64,000 bases of DNA. It comes from Deltaproteobacteria bacterium. Its GTDB lineage: Bacteria > Myxococcota > Kuafuiibacteriia > Kuafuiibacteriales > Kuafuiibacteriaceae. The stretch is taken from contig WYAZ01000128.1 in the NCBI GenBank assembly GCA_011526105.1, positions 106,243 through 170,242 of the forward strand, given 5' to 3'. The notes under the pieces were generated by a model, which saw only the letters and a list, made by a program, of their open reading frames with translations, was not told where the DNA came from and did no database searches. Made by a program: the position numbers and the translations under genes. This document shows positions 8,605 through 17,254 of the stretch, piece after piece (within the stretch, counting starts at the first letter, position 1; each line of letters begins with the position of its first letter).

Positions 8605-9306
8605 GTGGCGAAAGGCGCGGCTCCGAAGAAGCAGAAGCGCAAGGCGGCGGAGACGCCGTTCAACAACCCCTTTCCTGCGGCGGCCAAGGCCCTGAAACAG
8701 AAGGCCGAGCCAGAGCCCGTGCAAAAGAAGGCGCCAGAGCCTCCGCCCAAGGCCCGAGAGGAGGCGCTGTCGGACGCGGAGCTCTTTGCGGCCGCGGTGG
8801 GTGCGCTGCCCAGGCGCGGCGCCGATCCGAGGGGGCGAGCCTCAGCCCCGCCCCCGCCCAAGGCGGCAGAGCTGCCCCTTCGAGACGAGGACACCGAGGC
8901 TCTGGGGGAGCTGGCGGCGCTCGTTGGCGGCGATGCCATCTTCGATATTTCGGACTCGACTGAGTTCATCGAGGGATGCGTCGAGGGTTTGGACCGCAAG
9001 GTGCTGCGGAAGCTGAAGCGCGGGGAGTTCGACGTGGCGGCCAAGCTCGACCTTCACGGACTCCGGCGCGAGCCCGCGCGCGAAGCGGTCCTCGACTTCA
9101 TCACGCGCTGTCAGCGCGACCAGAAGCGGTGTGTGCTCATCGTGACCGGGCGAGGCAAGGGCTCCGAGGATCAGATCCCGGTGCTCAAGAACCTGCTCAA
9201 GCTCTGGCTGGAGCGCGGGCCCATCGCCAAGAAGATCCTTGCCTTCTCGACCGCACGCCCGCATGACGGCGGCACGGGCGCGCTCTACGTGCTGCTCAGG
9301 AAGTGA
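8605..9306 (+). CDS. Smr-domain protein
   Basis: 233 residues from GTG 8605. The N-terminal 90 residues are Lys/Ala/Pro-rich and probably disordered. The Smr domain occupies about residues 148-232 with the signature pieces AKLDLHGLRREPA, VLIVTGRGKGS and RPHDGGTGALYVLLR. Smr domains bind or cleave nucleic acids (MutS2 C-terminus; stand-alone Smr proteins act on collided ribosomes' mRNA); the specific role here is not known. The gene is divergent from lat and its stop overlaps the next start (GTGA). Confidence 0.87.
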   Translation: MAKGAAPKKQKRKAAETPFNNPFPAAAKALKQKAEPEPVQKKAPEPPPKAREEALSDAELFAAAVGALPRRGADPRGRASAPPPPKAAELPLRDEDTEALGELAALVGGDAIFDISDSTEFIEGCVEGLDRKVLRKLKRGEFDVAAKLDLHGLRREPAREAVLDFITRCQRDQKRCVLIVTGRGKGSEDQIPVLKNLLKLWLERGPIAKKILAFSTARPHDGGTGALYVLLRK

Positions 9307-10016
9307 ACTTGGAAGACGAGGCTGAACCGCTGCTGCCCGGGACGCGCACCAAAGATGTGCTCGCGCGGATTCCCGAGAAGCAGACCTCGAGCATCGAGGA
9401 GATCGCGCAGCTCTACAAGCAACGCGCGGGTCTCTTGCGTGCGTTCTGGTTCGCGCAGAACGGCCTCCTCCGCACCCTGCTCACTCAGCGCAACATGAAG
9501 ATCCACTGGATCTCGGGCCTCGCGGTGATGCTCGTGGGCATGGCGTTGGAGCTCGATATCGCCTCCAGAGCGAGCGTGATCTTCTGCGTCATCATGGTGC
9601 TCGCTCTCGAGACGCTGAACACCGCCTTCGAGGCCTTCGTGGATCTGCACGTGAAGCAGTTTGCGCGGCATGCCATGGTCGCCAAAGACGCGGCGGCGGC
9701 GGCGGTGCTCCTCATGGCGCTCGGCGCCGTCGTCGTCTTCGCCGACGTGCTCTTTCACCGGTGGCGCATGGTGCTCGCGAGCGGCCCGGCCATCCTGCGC
9801 ACCGTGCTGTTCGGGATGCCGCTGCTCGTGATGGTCACCACCACCTTGGTGATGAAGCGCAACCGCGCGCTCATCGCTATCCTCGGCGTGCTCTCTATCG
9901 GTGCGCTCTCGTACTTGGCGTGGTTCTCCCGCGATGAGGTCTTCAGCCTCGGCGCTCTGGCCTTTGTCGTCGGTGCCCTCGCCTGCCGGATGCTCGAACC
10001 TCGCCTCAGCACCTGA
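9303..10016 (+). CDS. dgkA: DgkA-family diacylglycerol/undecaprenol kinase
   Basis: 237 residues. An extra cytoplasmic N-terminus of about 45 residues precedes the small integral membrane kinase domain: GLLRTLLTQRNMKIHWISG, then ALETLNTAFEAFVDLH (the conserved ETLNTAIE acidic helix) and AMVAKDAAAAAVLL (conserved KDxAAAAV). Three membrane helices form the catalytic unit; three further hydrophobic stretches (about residues 155-235) extend the protein beyond the usual 120-130 residues. Expected to phosphorylate diacylglycerol or undecaprenol. The GTG overlaps the Smr stop by four bases. Confidence 0.85.
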   Translation: MNLEDEAEPLLPGTRTKDVLARIPEKQTSSIEEIAQLYKQRAGLLRAFWFAQNGLLRTLLTQRNMKIHWISGLAVMLVGMALELDIASRASVIFCVIMVLALETLNTAFEAFVDLHVKQFARHAMVAKDAAAAAVLLMALGAVVVFADVLFHRWRMVLASGPAILRTVLFGMPLLVMVTTTLVMKRNRALIAILGVLSIGALSYLAWFSRDEVFSLGALAFVVGALACRMLEPRLST

Positions 10017-10156
10017 GCCCGAAGCGAGCCGCGCCCGACAACCACCTGAAATCTGAGGTTTTCTGACTATCTTTGCATCCGTTTGCCCGATCTCGGCGCT
10101 GGCGTGTCCAACGATCGAGGCGCAGGGATATGTGCCTCGGAAGGACGAAACTCGAG

Positions 10157-11047
10157 ATGAGACAAACGACGACGATGGCCCTGTGTCTGGGGGGAGCCTT
10201 CATGCTCTTTGCGTGCGACGCAACTTCTACCAATGGAAACTCGACCGACGAGCTGCTCGGCACGGAGGCGGATCGACGCGCCGGCACGGACGGGCGGACC
10301 GAGACCGATCGGCCGGTGAACGACCGGCCTGCTCCGGTGGACCGCTGCGACGGTCTGATCGATCGCGTGGAAGGCATCGACGACGAGAGAGTGCGAAACC
10401 ACCTCTTCGAAGTCATCGAGCACTGCGGCGAAACCGAGGGCGGCGATGTCCGCAACCGATGCCAGGTCCTGCGTCACCGCGCGGCCGGCATCGATGACGC
10501 CACGCTCAAGCGCCGAGTCATCCACGCGTATCTGCAGTGCATCCGCGACGAGGTTCGGCCTCCGGCGAGCGGACCCTGCGACCACATTCGCGCGCGGGCG
10601 GCAGAGGTAGAGGACCGACTGCTTCAGGCCGAGCTCTATCGCGACTTCTTCGAATGCCAGGGGGACCGCCCCGATCCAGTTCGCGATCGCTGCCAGGTCA
10701 TCCGTTACCGCGCGGCGACGCTGAGGGACCCCGCGCTCAGAGACCGCGTCTACGCGCACTACTTCCAGTGCGCGAACGGCGACGCGCCTCACCCGCCCAC
10801 CGCGGTGTGTCAGGATCTGCGCGCTCGGGCCGCGAGCATCACCGAACGCGACGCCGCCCTCATCGCATACCGCACCTACTTCGAGTGCCTCGATCGGCTC
10901 GCCCCGCCGCCTCCGAGCGACGTGAGCGACCGCTGCGAGGGGCTCCTCGAAAGGCTCGAAGGCGCGGACCGCGGCGATGTAGACCCCGCCATCACCGAGG
11001 AAGTGCTCGCTCAGTACCGGCTCTGCCTGGCCGAGCGTCGAGAATAG
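10157..11047 (+). CDS. Lipoprotein with six Cys-clamped repeats
   Basis: 296 residues from ATG 10157 (MRQTTTM), giving a signal peptide with lipobox LFAC (Cys 20). After a charged linker (25-60) the protein is six tandem repeats of about 38-42 residues. Each has one Cys near its start and one near its end: pairs 64/90, 102/128, 141/167, 179/205, 218/244 and 260/290, so the first five have exactly 25 residues between the two Cys. Common pattern: C, two residues, hydrophobic, then Arg-Ala-rich helix, then an aromatic/Leu-rich helix closing at the second Cys (for example YLQC, FFEC, YFQC, YFEC). This reads as a string of disulphide-clamped helical hairpins. I do not recognise the family. It precedes the sigma/caspase operon on the same strand, separated by a GC hairpin. 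Confidence 0.75.
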   Translation: MRQTTTMALCLGGAFMLFACDATSTNGNSTDELLGTEADRRAGTDGRTETDRPVNDRPAPVDRCDGLIDRVEGIDDERVRNHLFEVIEHCGETEGGDVRNRCQVLRHRAAGIDDATLKRRVIHAYLQCIRDEVRPPASGPCDHIRARAAEVEDRLLQAELYRDFFECQGDRPDPVRDRCQVIRYRAATLRDPALRDRVYAHYFQCANGDAPHPPTAVCQDLRARAASITERDAALIAYRTYFECLDRLAPPPPSDVSDRCEGLLERLEGADRGDVDPAITEEVLAQYRLCLAERRE

Positions 11048-11057
11048 TGAACTCCGT

Positions 11058-11082
11058 CGCCCCGGGGCTCACCCCCGGGGCG
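11058..11082 (+). terminator. GC-rich hairpin after the repeat lipoprotein
   Basis: A perfect 10-bp inverted repeat (CGCCCCGGGG / CCCCGGGGCG) with a five-base loop lies 10 bases after the stop codon. There is no T-run, so it is a possible terminator or transcript-end stabiliser, not a classic intrinsic terminator. Confidence 0.5.
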
Positions 11083-11111
11083 CGGACCCGCGATATGATG
11101 AACCCCGGCCG

Positions 11112-11639
11112 ATGAAGCGAGATGAGCTCGAAGAGGCGTTCGTGAAATACGCACCCATGATTCTACGACGCGCCACCTCGCTGCTCCGCCAACCCGAAGA
11201 GGCCAAGGACGTGATGCAGGACGTGTTCATTCGAGCGATGACCGAGCGCGGCGGCTTCGAGGGACGCAGCGAGGTGTCCACTTGGCTCTACCGCATCACG
11301 ACCAACCTCTGCCTGAACCGGCTCCGAGATGGCTCCCGCCGACGAGAACTCGAGGCGCTGCACCTCACTCCACCGGATGCGCCCCTCGACCCCGGCAACC
11401 CCGAACAGCGAATCCTCGTCCAGCGGCTCTTGGCTGAGGCCGATCCGAGCTGGTCCGAGGCCGCGGTCTACGTGCTCATCGACGGCATGAGCCACGACGA
11501 AGCGGCGGCCTTGCTCGGCGTATCGCGGCGCACCGTCGGCAATCTTCTCGCGCGCTTCGAAGAGTGGGCGCGCGCCCGGTTGAAGACGCACCTGACCTCT
11601 GATCAGCTCGTGCCGATCGAGCGCGAAGGGGCCGCATGA
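11112..11639 (+). CDS. ECF-type RNA polymerase sigma factor
   Basis: 175 residues. Sigma region 2 covers about residues 8-75 (EEAKDVMQDVFIRAM and the STWLYRITTNLCLNRLRD helix) and sigma region 4 about residues 105-160 (GMSHDEAAALLGVSRRTVGNLLARF helix-turn-helix). It directs RNA polymerase to an own promoter set, usually including its own operon. The downstream gene overlaps by four bases and encodes the probable anti-sigma factor, the usual arrangement for extracytoplasmic stress control. Confidence 0.9.
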   Translation: MKRDELEEAFVKYAPMILRRATSLLRQPEEAKDVMQDVFIRAMTERGGFEGRSEVSTWLYRITTNLCLNRLRDGSRRRELEALHLTPPDAPLDPGNPEQRILVQRLLAEADPSWSEAAVYVLIDGMSHDEAAALLGVSRRTVGNLLARFEEWARARLKTHLTSDQLVPIEREGAA

Positions 11640-12415
11640 GCACCCCGCTGTTCAAAGACGCTCGCCCCACGCCGGACTGCCCCTCCGAGCTCGCGTTCGA
11701 CCGGTGGCAGCTCGGCGAGTTGCCGGCGAAGGACAGCGCCGCGATGGACGTACATCGATCGACCTGCGCGCACTGTGAGGCGCGTGCGACTGAACGTGCG
11801 GCGCTCGCGGCCTCGATCTCACCCGCCGCACGCGCGCAGATGATCCAGCGCGTGATGCAGGCCGTACCCGCGCAGAAAGAACGAGCGCCGTGGTGGCGAC
11901 GCGCCTTCGGCGAGTGGGGTTTCGTGCCGGCCTTCGCAGGCGCGGCCGCGGTGCTCATGGCTTTCGTCTACCTCGGCCAAGAGCCCGGCCCGAAAGGAGA
12001 GCTCGAGGTCCTGCGGTCCAAGGGCTCTGTGGGTCTGACCGTGTACCGGGAGCGCGGCGGCGAAGTGGAGATGGTCCGCTCGGGCGAGGTGATGACGCGC
12101 GGTGATCGGCTGCGCTTCGGCATCGAGGTCCCAAAGGAAGGACACGTCATGATCGTGGGGGTGGAGGCCAATGGCTCACGTTATGTCTGTTTTCCCTCGA
12201 GCGGCGCGAGCCACTCGACTCTCGTGCCCGCCGGTCGCACCGAGGCTCTGCCGGGAGCGATCGAACTCGACGACTCGAGCGGACGAGAGACCCTGCACCT
12301 CATCTACTGTCCAGAGGCCTTCGCGCTGTCAGACCTCGCGGGCTTGGATTCAGCCCGGTTGGCCCAGCGCGGCTGCCTAGGGACGCTGTTCGAGATCGAG
12401 AAGGAGAGCCGGTGA
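11636..12415 (+). CDS. Probable anti-sigma factor with zinc-finger N-terminus and periplasmic domain
   Basis: 259 residues. The N-terminal part has an HxxxCxxC zinc-anti-sigma signature (DVHRSTCAHC, about residues 39-48). One membrane helix follows at about 95-112 (FVPAFAGAAAVLMAFVYLG). The periplasmic C-terminal part (about 120-250) resembles DUF4384-type domains (GDRLRFGIEVPKEGHVMIVG) and has conserved Cys in RYVCFP and LIYC. The inferred job is to hold the ECF sigma factor at the membrane and release it in response to an envelope signal. It overlaps both neighbours by four bases. Confidence 0.72.
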   Translation: MSTPLFKDARPTPDCPSELAFDRWQLGELPAKDSAAMDVHRSTCAHCEARATERAALAASISPAARAQMIQRVMQAVPAQKERAPWWRRAFGEWGFVPAFAGAAAVLMAFVYLGQEPGPKGELEVLRSKGSVGLTVYRERGGEVEMVRSGEVMTRGDRLRFGIEVPKEGHVMIVGVEANGSRYVCFPSSGASHSTLVPAGRTEALPGAIELDDSSGRETLHLIYCPEAFALSDLAGLDSARLAQRGCLGTLFEIEKESR

Positions 12416-13989
12416 ATCGAGCGGCGCTCGCGTTCGGGCTCCTCTTCAGCCTCGCGGGTCTCCCGGCCCAGGCCGCGACCTACCTCGTCACCATCGGCAA
12501 CAACGCGGGCCAGGCCGGCGAGCCTCTCTTGCGCTTCGCGGAGCGTGACGCCCAAGCGATCGCTTCAGTCCTGGCGCAGCTCGGTCGGGTGCAGCCCGAA
12601 CATCAGCTCTTGGTGCTGGGCAAGACGGCCGAGAACGTTCGGGACGTCTTGCTTCGCACGAACGCGCGCATCCGCGGCGACACCGAGGGCGGCGGTTCGG
12701 AAGACGCGCTCGTCGTCTACTACTCGGGACACGCGGACGCCACGGGACTGCACCTCGGGGACACGACCATGCGCTTCGAGGAGCTCAAGACCATCGTGGA
12801 GAGCTCTCCCGCGCGCGTACGGATTCTCATCCTCGACTCCTGTCGATCGGGGGGCATCACGGAGGTCAAGGGCGCCACCCCGGCCGATCCGTTCTCCATC
12901 CGGCTCGACGATCGCCTCGACGCCGAGGGCATGGCGATCATCGCTTCGAGCGCGAGCTCCGAGGACAGCCAAGAGTCGGAGAACCTACGCGCATCGTTCT
13001 TCACGCATCACTGGGTCAACGGACTCCGCGGGGCCGCCGATGGCGACCGTGACGGCCGCGTTACGCTCGGCGAGGCCTACGCGTACACCTATCGAGAGAC
13101 GCTGCGCTCGAGCGGTCGTACGATGAAGCTGCAGCACCCCACCTACGCCTACGACATCCGCGGAAAGGGTGACGTACCGCTCACCTATCTGACCGACGGC
13201 CTCGGGAGCGTCGCACGGCTCGGCATCGACACCCCGGGCCTGTACTTGGTGTTCGAGCGTCACGAAGGCGGCACCCTCGCGGCCGAGGTCTCCGTCTCCG
13301 AGAAGGGCACCGAGATCCTTCTCCCTCCCGGAGCGTACTTCGTGCAACGGCGTGCGTCCGGCAGCTATCAGCAGTACGACGTCGAACTCCCGGCCGATCA
13401 GACCGTTCGTCTCGAGGACGTCGAGTACGAGCAACTGACCTACTCGCGTCTGCTGCGCAAAGGCGGCGGCGACCGAGATACGGTGCACAACCTCTTCGTG
13501 CTCGGCGCCGCGCATGGAGCCGTGCTGCAGGGACAGGCGATCGTGCCCGGTATCCTTCTCGGCTACGCCATCGACTTCCCGTGGCTCAGCTTTGGCCTCG
13601 GTGCGCGTTGGGGCCGCACGGTCACGCCGTCGTCGAACGGTCTGCTCGAGACGACTCAGGATCAGGTCGCGTTGCGGCTCAAGGCGGAGCGGTTCGTCGA
13701 CCTCTCGTGGTTCAGCCTGTCGCTCGGCCTGTTCGCCGAGGGGCTCTTCACCTCTCAACGCTTCGAGACCCAGGGTGAGGCGCCGGATCGGTCCGGCTGG
13801 GGCTTGGGTTTCGGCGGCACCGTCGCCATCGAGCGAGAGCTCTTCTCGCCCTTGCTCCTTCGGCTCGAGAGCGGACCCATGACGCAGATACTCCGCGAAG
13901 CCCGGACCTCGGGTGGTGCTGCGGTGGGTGATGCGTTGGCCACGCCGCTCACGTGGTGGGCCGCGGTGGGGCTCGGAGCGAGATTGTGA
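12412..13989 (+). CDS. Secreted caspase-like (C14) protein with C-terminal beta-barrel-like domain
   Basis: 525 residues. Signal peptide 1-21 (ends PAQA). Residues 23-250 are a caspase/metacaspase p20-like fold with catalytic His 107 (VVYYSGHAD) and Cys 144 (ILDSCRSGG), both intact. Residues about 260-345 look like a beta-sandwich (LPPGAYFVQRR is a PEGA-like strand). The last 175 residues alternate hydrophobic and polar residues in strands (LSFGLGARWGR, FSLSLGLFAEGLF, WGLGFGGTVAIE) and end WWAAVGLGARL, as in outer-membrane barrels. A cysteine peptidase exported beyond the inner membrane and possibly anchored to the outer membrane is unusual, since caspases normally act in the cytoplasm. Overlaps the anti-sigma gene (ATGA) and the next gene (GTGA). 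Confidence 0.8.
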   Translation: MNRAALAFGLLFSLAGLPAQAATYLVTIGNNAGQAGEPLLRFAERDAQAIASVLAQLGRVQPEHQLLVLGKTAENVRDVLLRTNARIRGDTEGGGSEDALVVYYSGHADATGLHLGDTTMRFEELKTIVESSPARVRILILDSCRSGGITEVKGATPADPFSIRLDDRLDAEGMAIIASSASSEDSQESENLRASFFTHHWVNGLRGAADGDRDGRVTLGEAYAYTYRETLRSSGRTMKLQHPTYAYDIRGKGDVPLTYLTDGLGSVARLGIDTPGLYLVFERHEGGTLAAEVSVSEKGTEILLPPGAYFVQRRASGSYQQYDVELPADQTVRLEDVEYEQLTYSRLLRKGGGDRDTVHNLFVLGAAHGAVLQGQAIVPGILLGYAIDFPWLSFGLGARWGRTVTPSSNGLLETTQDQVALRLKAERFVDLSWFSLSLGLFAEGLFTSQRFETQGEAPDRSGWGLGFGGTVAIERELFSPLLLRLESGPMTQILREARTSGGAAVGDALATPLTWWAAVGLGARL

Positions 13990-14978
13990 AGAGCCCACGC
14001 GCCGAGACGACGCTGCTCTTGCTCTCGCTCCTCGCGCCGCTTGGCTGCGGCGACGCGCTGGTCAACGCCAGCTATCGCGGCGAGCCCATCTTCGTGGTGC
14101 AGGGCCGAATCGAGTCGTTCACCGCGCCGGCGGGCATCCGCTTCGAAGACTACACCGTGCTTGCCTCGCTGTTCTGGGTGACGGACCTCGACTCCCAGGG
14201 CGCGCTCGTGGAGCAGCCTTCGGTCTCCGCGCAAGTCGCCTTCCCCGCAACCATCGAGCTTCGCGTCTTCGAGGCGCCCAGGCCCGAACACTTCTTGGTG
14301 TTGGCCGAGGGCGTGAAGGTCGCGTTCGGGGCGCTGCTCGTCTACGTCGACGTCGACCGCAACGGTCGCTACAGCGAAGGCGATCGCCTCATCGGGGGCT
14401 CCGGTCGCACCGGGCTCTTGTACGCCGAGCAGGAGATTCCCCTCGGGACCGGTCCCATCAACGTCTTCGTGCCGGCAGGTTTCTCGGTTCGTCAGCTCGA
14501 CGTGCTCTGCGAGAACCAAACCGAGCCCGTGCGCACCGAGCTCGAGTTCACCGGCCTGGCCTGCGACCTCGACCTCTCCTGCGCCGACAACCAGCGCTGC
14601 CTGCCGGTCGGCCGGTTCTGCGTGACCGTCGAAGGCCCAGGCGTGACAAGGTGTTCGGTCGAGTCGCCGTGCAGCTCGGATCGACTGGTCTGCCACCCCG
14701 AGGCGCGCATCTGTATCCCGCGTGCGTCCCCGGTCGAACAGCTGTGCCGCACGGAAAGCAGCTGCGCGGCGGGCCAGGCCTGCCTCGACTATCTCGGGTG
14801 CATGCTCCCGGTTCGGCCGGAACCGGTGCCATCCTGCGATCGGGACGCCGACTGCGCCCCCTTGGGTTTCGTCTGCGCCCCGGACTTTGGGATCTGCGTG
14901 CCGAACGAGGCGCTCGAGCTCAACGTACCCGGGACCTATGAGCCCGCCGTCCTGACCTGTCAGCCGGACCGGAGCTGA
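13986..14978 (+). CDS. Cys-rich lipoprotein of the sigma/caspase operon
   Basis: 330 residues from GTG 13986, overlapping the caspase gene stop. Signal peptide with lipobox LGC (KSPRAETTLLLLSLLAPLGC). Residues about 30-180 are beta-rich without recognised family. The C-terminal 150 residues contain about 20 Cys in short loops (SCADNQRCLP, SPCSSDRLVCHPEARICIP, CDRDADCAPLGFVCAPDFGIC), a Cys-rich module frequent in myxobacterial secreted proteins. Probably a surface or periplasmic partner of the secreted caspase-like protein; that role is inferred from operon position only. Confidence 0.72.
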   Translation: MKSPRAETTLLLLSLLAPLGCGDALVNASYRGEPIFVVQGRIESFTAPAGIRFEDYTVLASLFWVTDLDSQGALVEQPSVSAQVAFPATIELRVFEAPRPEHFLVLAEGVKVAFGALLVYVDVDRNGRYSEGDRLIGGSGRTGLLYAEQEIPLGTGPINVFVPAGFSVRQLDVLCENQTEPVRTELEFTGLACDLDLSCADNQRCLPVGRFCVTVEGPGVTRCSVESPCSSDRLVCHPEARICIPRASPVEQLCRTESSCAAGQACLDYLGCMLPVRPEPVPSCDRDADCAPLGFVCAPDFGICVPNEALELNVPGTYEPAVLTCQPDRS

Positions 14979-15082
14979 GATCCGGAAAGCCTGTGCGCGG
15001 ACCCGCGGGTTTACTCTGAGATAGCCGGGGATCGAGCCCTTGGGCCCCGGTAAGTACGCGACGGGAAAAGCCGATCGGTCAT

Positions 15083-15934
15083 ATGTCTCACAACATCCTA
15101 CATTACGCGTCGATAACCTCTGAGTTGATTTCCACGCATCTCAAAAACGGGCTTCGGATGCTCGGGCTGGGCGGGCGCGAAGTCGCGTTTCCGCCCCCGC
15201 CTCGGGCCTTCGACCCGCCACCCACGAACCTCGATCGCTTCGAAGCCCCGTCCGGGGCCGCTGGCAGGAGCGGCGGTTCCGACTTGCAGTTCCTGAGCAC
15301 CGCGCTCGACCGAATCGCGACCGAGGGCAAGGAGTCCTTCGCGGAGGTGCTCGAGGTGTACCTCGCAGGAAGGGAGCTGCCCGCGTCGTTCCAGAAGAAT
15401 GAAGGGGCAGCGACCGGCTTCATCCTCGAGACGCTGGGACGCCAGACGCTCGAGCTCCTCTATCCGGGCACCGAGATCCTCCATGGCGCGAAGCTCTTCG
15501 ACGCGACCGGCAAGGAGGTTGGCGAGCTGGATGGAATCGTCCTCGACAAGCAGGGCGAAGTCCTCGCGCTCGCCGAGATGAAGATGAGCCCCGGCGTGGT
15601 CGGCAAAGGGCGCAAGAAACTCGTCTCTCTCCTCGAGGGCATCCAGGACGGTGCGCTCACCCACTATGTGATGCAGAGTGGAAAACACTGGTCGTTCGAC
15701 GAACCCGGACCACTCTCTAGGAAGCAATTCGACTCCATCGAACCCGGGAGCTGTTTCGGCATCACAGTGCGCGAGAGCGCGCCGGCCCCCGGCATCTTGC
15801 GGCTGTCGGTCTCCTACAGGACCATCGCAAAGGTCGCGTCCATTCTCACCTACTACTCCGGCCAAGGAGCGGCCCTGCCCTGCCTCGACAGCCAGAAGTA
15901 TCCCGAGAAGCACGCCGGTTGTGCTACGGGGTGA
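15083..15934 (+). CDS. Predicted PD-(D/E)XK-fold protein
   Basis: 283 residues, ATG 15083. A Pro-rich stretch (about 36-50) separates the N-terminus from the main domain. In the main domain, Glu 116 (GFILETLGRQTLELLY), Asp 150 (GELDGIVLD) and Glu 165/Lys 167 (LALAEMKMSP) have the spacing of the PD-(D/E)XK nuclease core, with the Gln/Lys-bearing helix after them. The domain may be a nuclease or a non-catalytic relative. The first 20 codons and the upstream 100 bases are more AT-rich than the surroundings, hinting at foreign origin. uridine kinase starts three bases after its stop. No family recognised beyond the fold. Confidence 0.62.
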   Translation: MSHNILHYASITSELISTHLKNGLRMLGLGGREVAFPPPPRAFDPPPTNLDRFEAPSGAAGRSGGSDLQFLSTALDRIATEGKESFAEVLEVYLAGRELPASFQKNEGAATGFILETLGRQTLELLYPGTEILHGAKLFDATGKEVGELDGIVLDKQGEVLALAEMKMSPGVVGKGRKKLVSLLEGIQDGALTHYVMQSGKHWSFDEPGPLSRKQFDSIEPGSCFGITVRESAPAPGILRLSVSYRTIAKVASILTYYSGQGAALPCLDSQKYPEKHAGCATG

Positions 15935-15937
15935 GCG

Positions 15938-16558
15938 GTGCAGTCGCCGCTTCTCATTGGCATCGCGGGCGGGACGGGTTCGGGAAAGACCACAGTCGCG
16001 AAGCGGCTACAGGAGACCCTGGGCGACGCGGTCGCGCTGATTGACCACGACAGCTACTACCTCGACCAATCGACCCTGCCGGCGGAGGAGCGCAAGCTCG
16101 TCAACTACGACCATCCCGACACGCTCGACAACGAGCTGCTCCTCTCTCACTTGGTGACGCTCAAGCAGGGCTCGCCCATCAAGAAGCCCCTCTACGACTT
16201 CAAAACACACACGCGGACGTCGGACACGTTCGAGATCGCGCCGGCGCCGGTCATCATCGTCGAGGGCATCCTGACGCTCGCCCAGCCCAAGCTCCGCGCG
16301 GTCATGGATCTGAAGGTGTTCGTCGATACCGCGGCCGACATCCGGCTGATGCGCCGCATCCGCCGCGACCTCGAACAGCGCGGCCGCAGCTTCGAATCGA
16401 TCCGTGCCCAGTACTACGAGACGGTGCGCCCCATGCACAACGCCTTCGTCGAGCCCTCCAAGGAACATGCGGACATGATCCTCCCCGAAGGAGGGCGAAA
16501 CGAGATCGCGATCTCGGTGCTCGTGGGCATGATCCGAAACCACGTCAGCCAGCGCTGA
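15938..16558 (+). CDS. udk: Uridine kinase
   Basis: 206 residues from GTG 15938. P-loop GIAGGTGSGKTTVAKRL at the N-terminus; the DHDSYYLD and YDHPDTLDNELL blocks and VIIVEGILTL match uridine/cytidine kinase. It phosphorylates uridine and cytidine to UMP and CMP in pyrimidine salvage. Length is normal for bacterial Udk. It follows the preceding gene by three bases and converges with the START-domain gene. Confidence 0.92.
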   Translation: MQSPLLIGIAGGTGSGKTTVAKRLQETLGDAVALIDHDSYYLDQSTLPAEERKLVNYDHPDTLDNELLLSHLVTLKQGSPIKKPLYDFKTHTRTSDTFEIAPAPVIIVEGILTLAQPKLRAVMDLKVFVDTAADIRLMRRIRRDLEQRGRSFESIRAQYYETVRPMHNAFVEPSKEHADMILPEGGRNEIAISVLVGMIRNHVSQR

Positions 16559-16572
16559 ACGCGGACGCGTCC

Positions 16573-17244
16573 TCACATGCCGACGGAGTCCCAGTCGAAG
16601 CTGGCTTCAACCAGGGCGAGCTGCTGCGCGTAGTCTTTTCCGAGCTGCGTCCGCAGGTTCACGATGGACTTGAGCGGGAGGTTCTTGGACGCGAGATTCA
16701 CGAGCCACTTGGGCAATGAGCCGCCCGGGTCGGCCTGCACCTCATAGGTCACTTCAGTGAGCTTGTCGTCCTTCTGTACGAGGATCCACGACACGATGAG
16801 CTTGGGCATGCGCACCACGCCATTGAGCTCGGGCACTCGGGCGTTCTCGACGTTCCAGGCGTCGATGCGGATCTGCTTCTTCTCCGGCCAGAACTGAACC
16901 TGCGCCTCGATCACCACGTCGCGGTCGCTGATGAAGGGGTATGGGCTCCCGGTGCGATTGTAGAGGATGAGGCGACCGGGTTCGAAGGCTTGGATCAACT
17001 TGCTGGCCACGCACTGGTGCATCCACTCGGTCTTGCGATCGTGATCGGCGAGCACCGCGAGCACCCTCCGGATGTTGCCTTTCACCAGGCCGCGGCCACG
17101 GAACTCGACGAGCGAAGTCCCATGGACGGGACGCTGCCAAACCACGATCCCCTCGGACTCTCCGACCTGCTCCCAGCTCTGGGCCTGGGCCAGGGAGGTC
17201 GAGACAAAGAGCAGCGAGACGGCGGTGAGAGCGCGCAGGAGCAT
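16573..17244 (-). CDS. Secreted START/SRPBCC-domain protein
   Basis: 223 residues from ATG 17244, chosen because it yields a clean signal peptide (MLLRALTAVSLLFVSTSLAQAQ). The mature part is a START-like lipid-binding fold: WEQVGESEGIVVWQRPV, ISDRDVVIEAQ and a C-terminal long helix (KDYAQQLALVEASF). Such periplasmic START proteins bind a hydrophobic ligand, unknown here. It starts 10 bases after the stop of the MYXO-CTERM gene, so the two are one operon. Confidence 0.8.
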   Translation of the reverse strand: MLLRALTAVSLLFVSTSLAQAQSWEQVGESEGIVVWQRPVHGTSLVEFRGRGLVKGNIRRVLAVLADHDRKTEWMHQCVASKLIQAFEPGRLILYNRTGSPYPFISDRDVVIEAQVQFWPEKKQIRIDAWNVENARVPELNGVVRMPKLIVSWILVQKDDKLTEVTYEVQADPGGSLPKWLVNLASKNLPLKSIVNLRTQLGKDYAQQLALVEASFDWDSVGM

Positions 17245-17254
17245 CGGAGGCAAC

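Noticed and set aside
10040..10070. Short inverted repeat after dgkA as a terminator
   Set aside because: Only four base pairs in the stem.
12985..13998. Long minus-strand open frame opposite the caspase gene
   Set aside because: Shadow of the plus-strand gene, which has a signal peptide and catalytic residues; the shadow has no recognisable domain.
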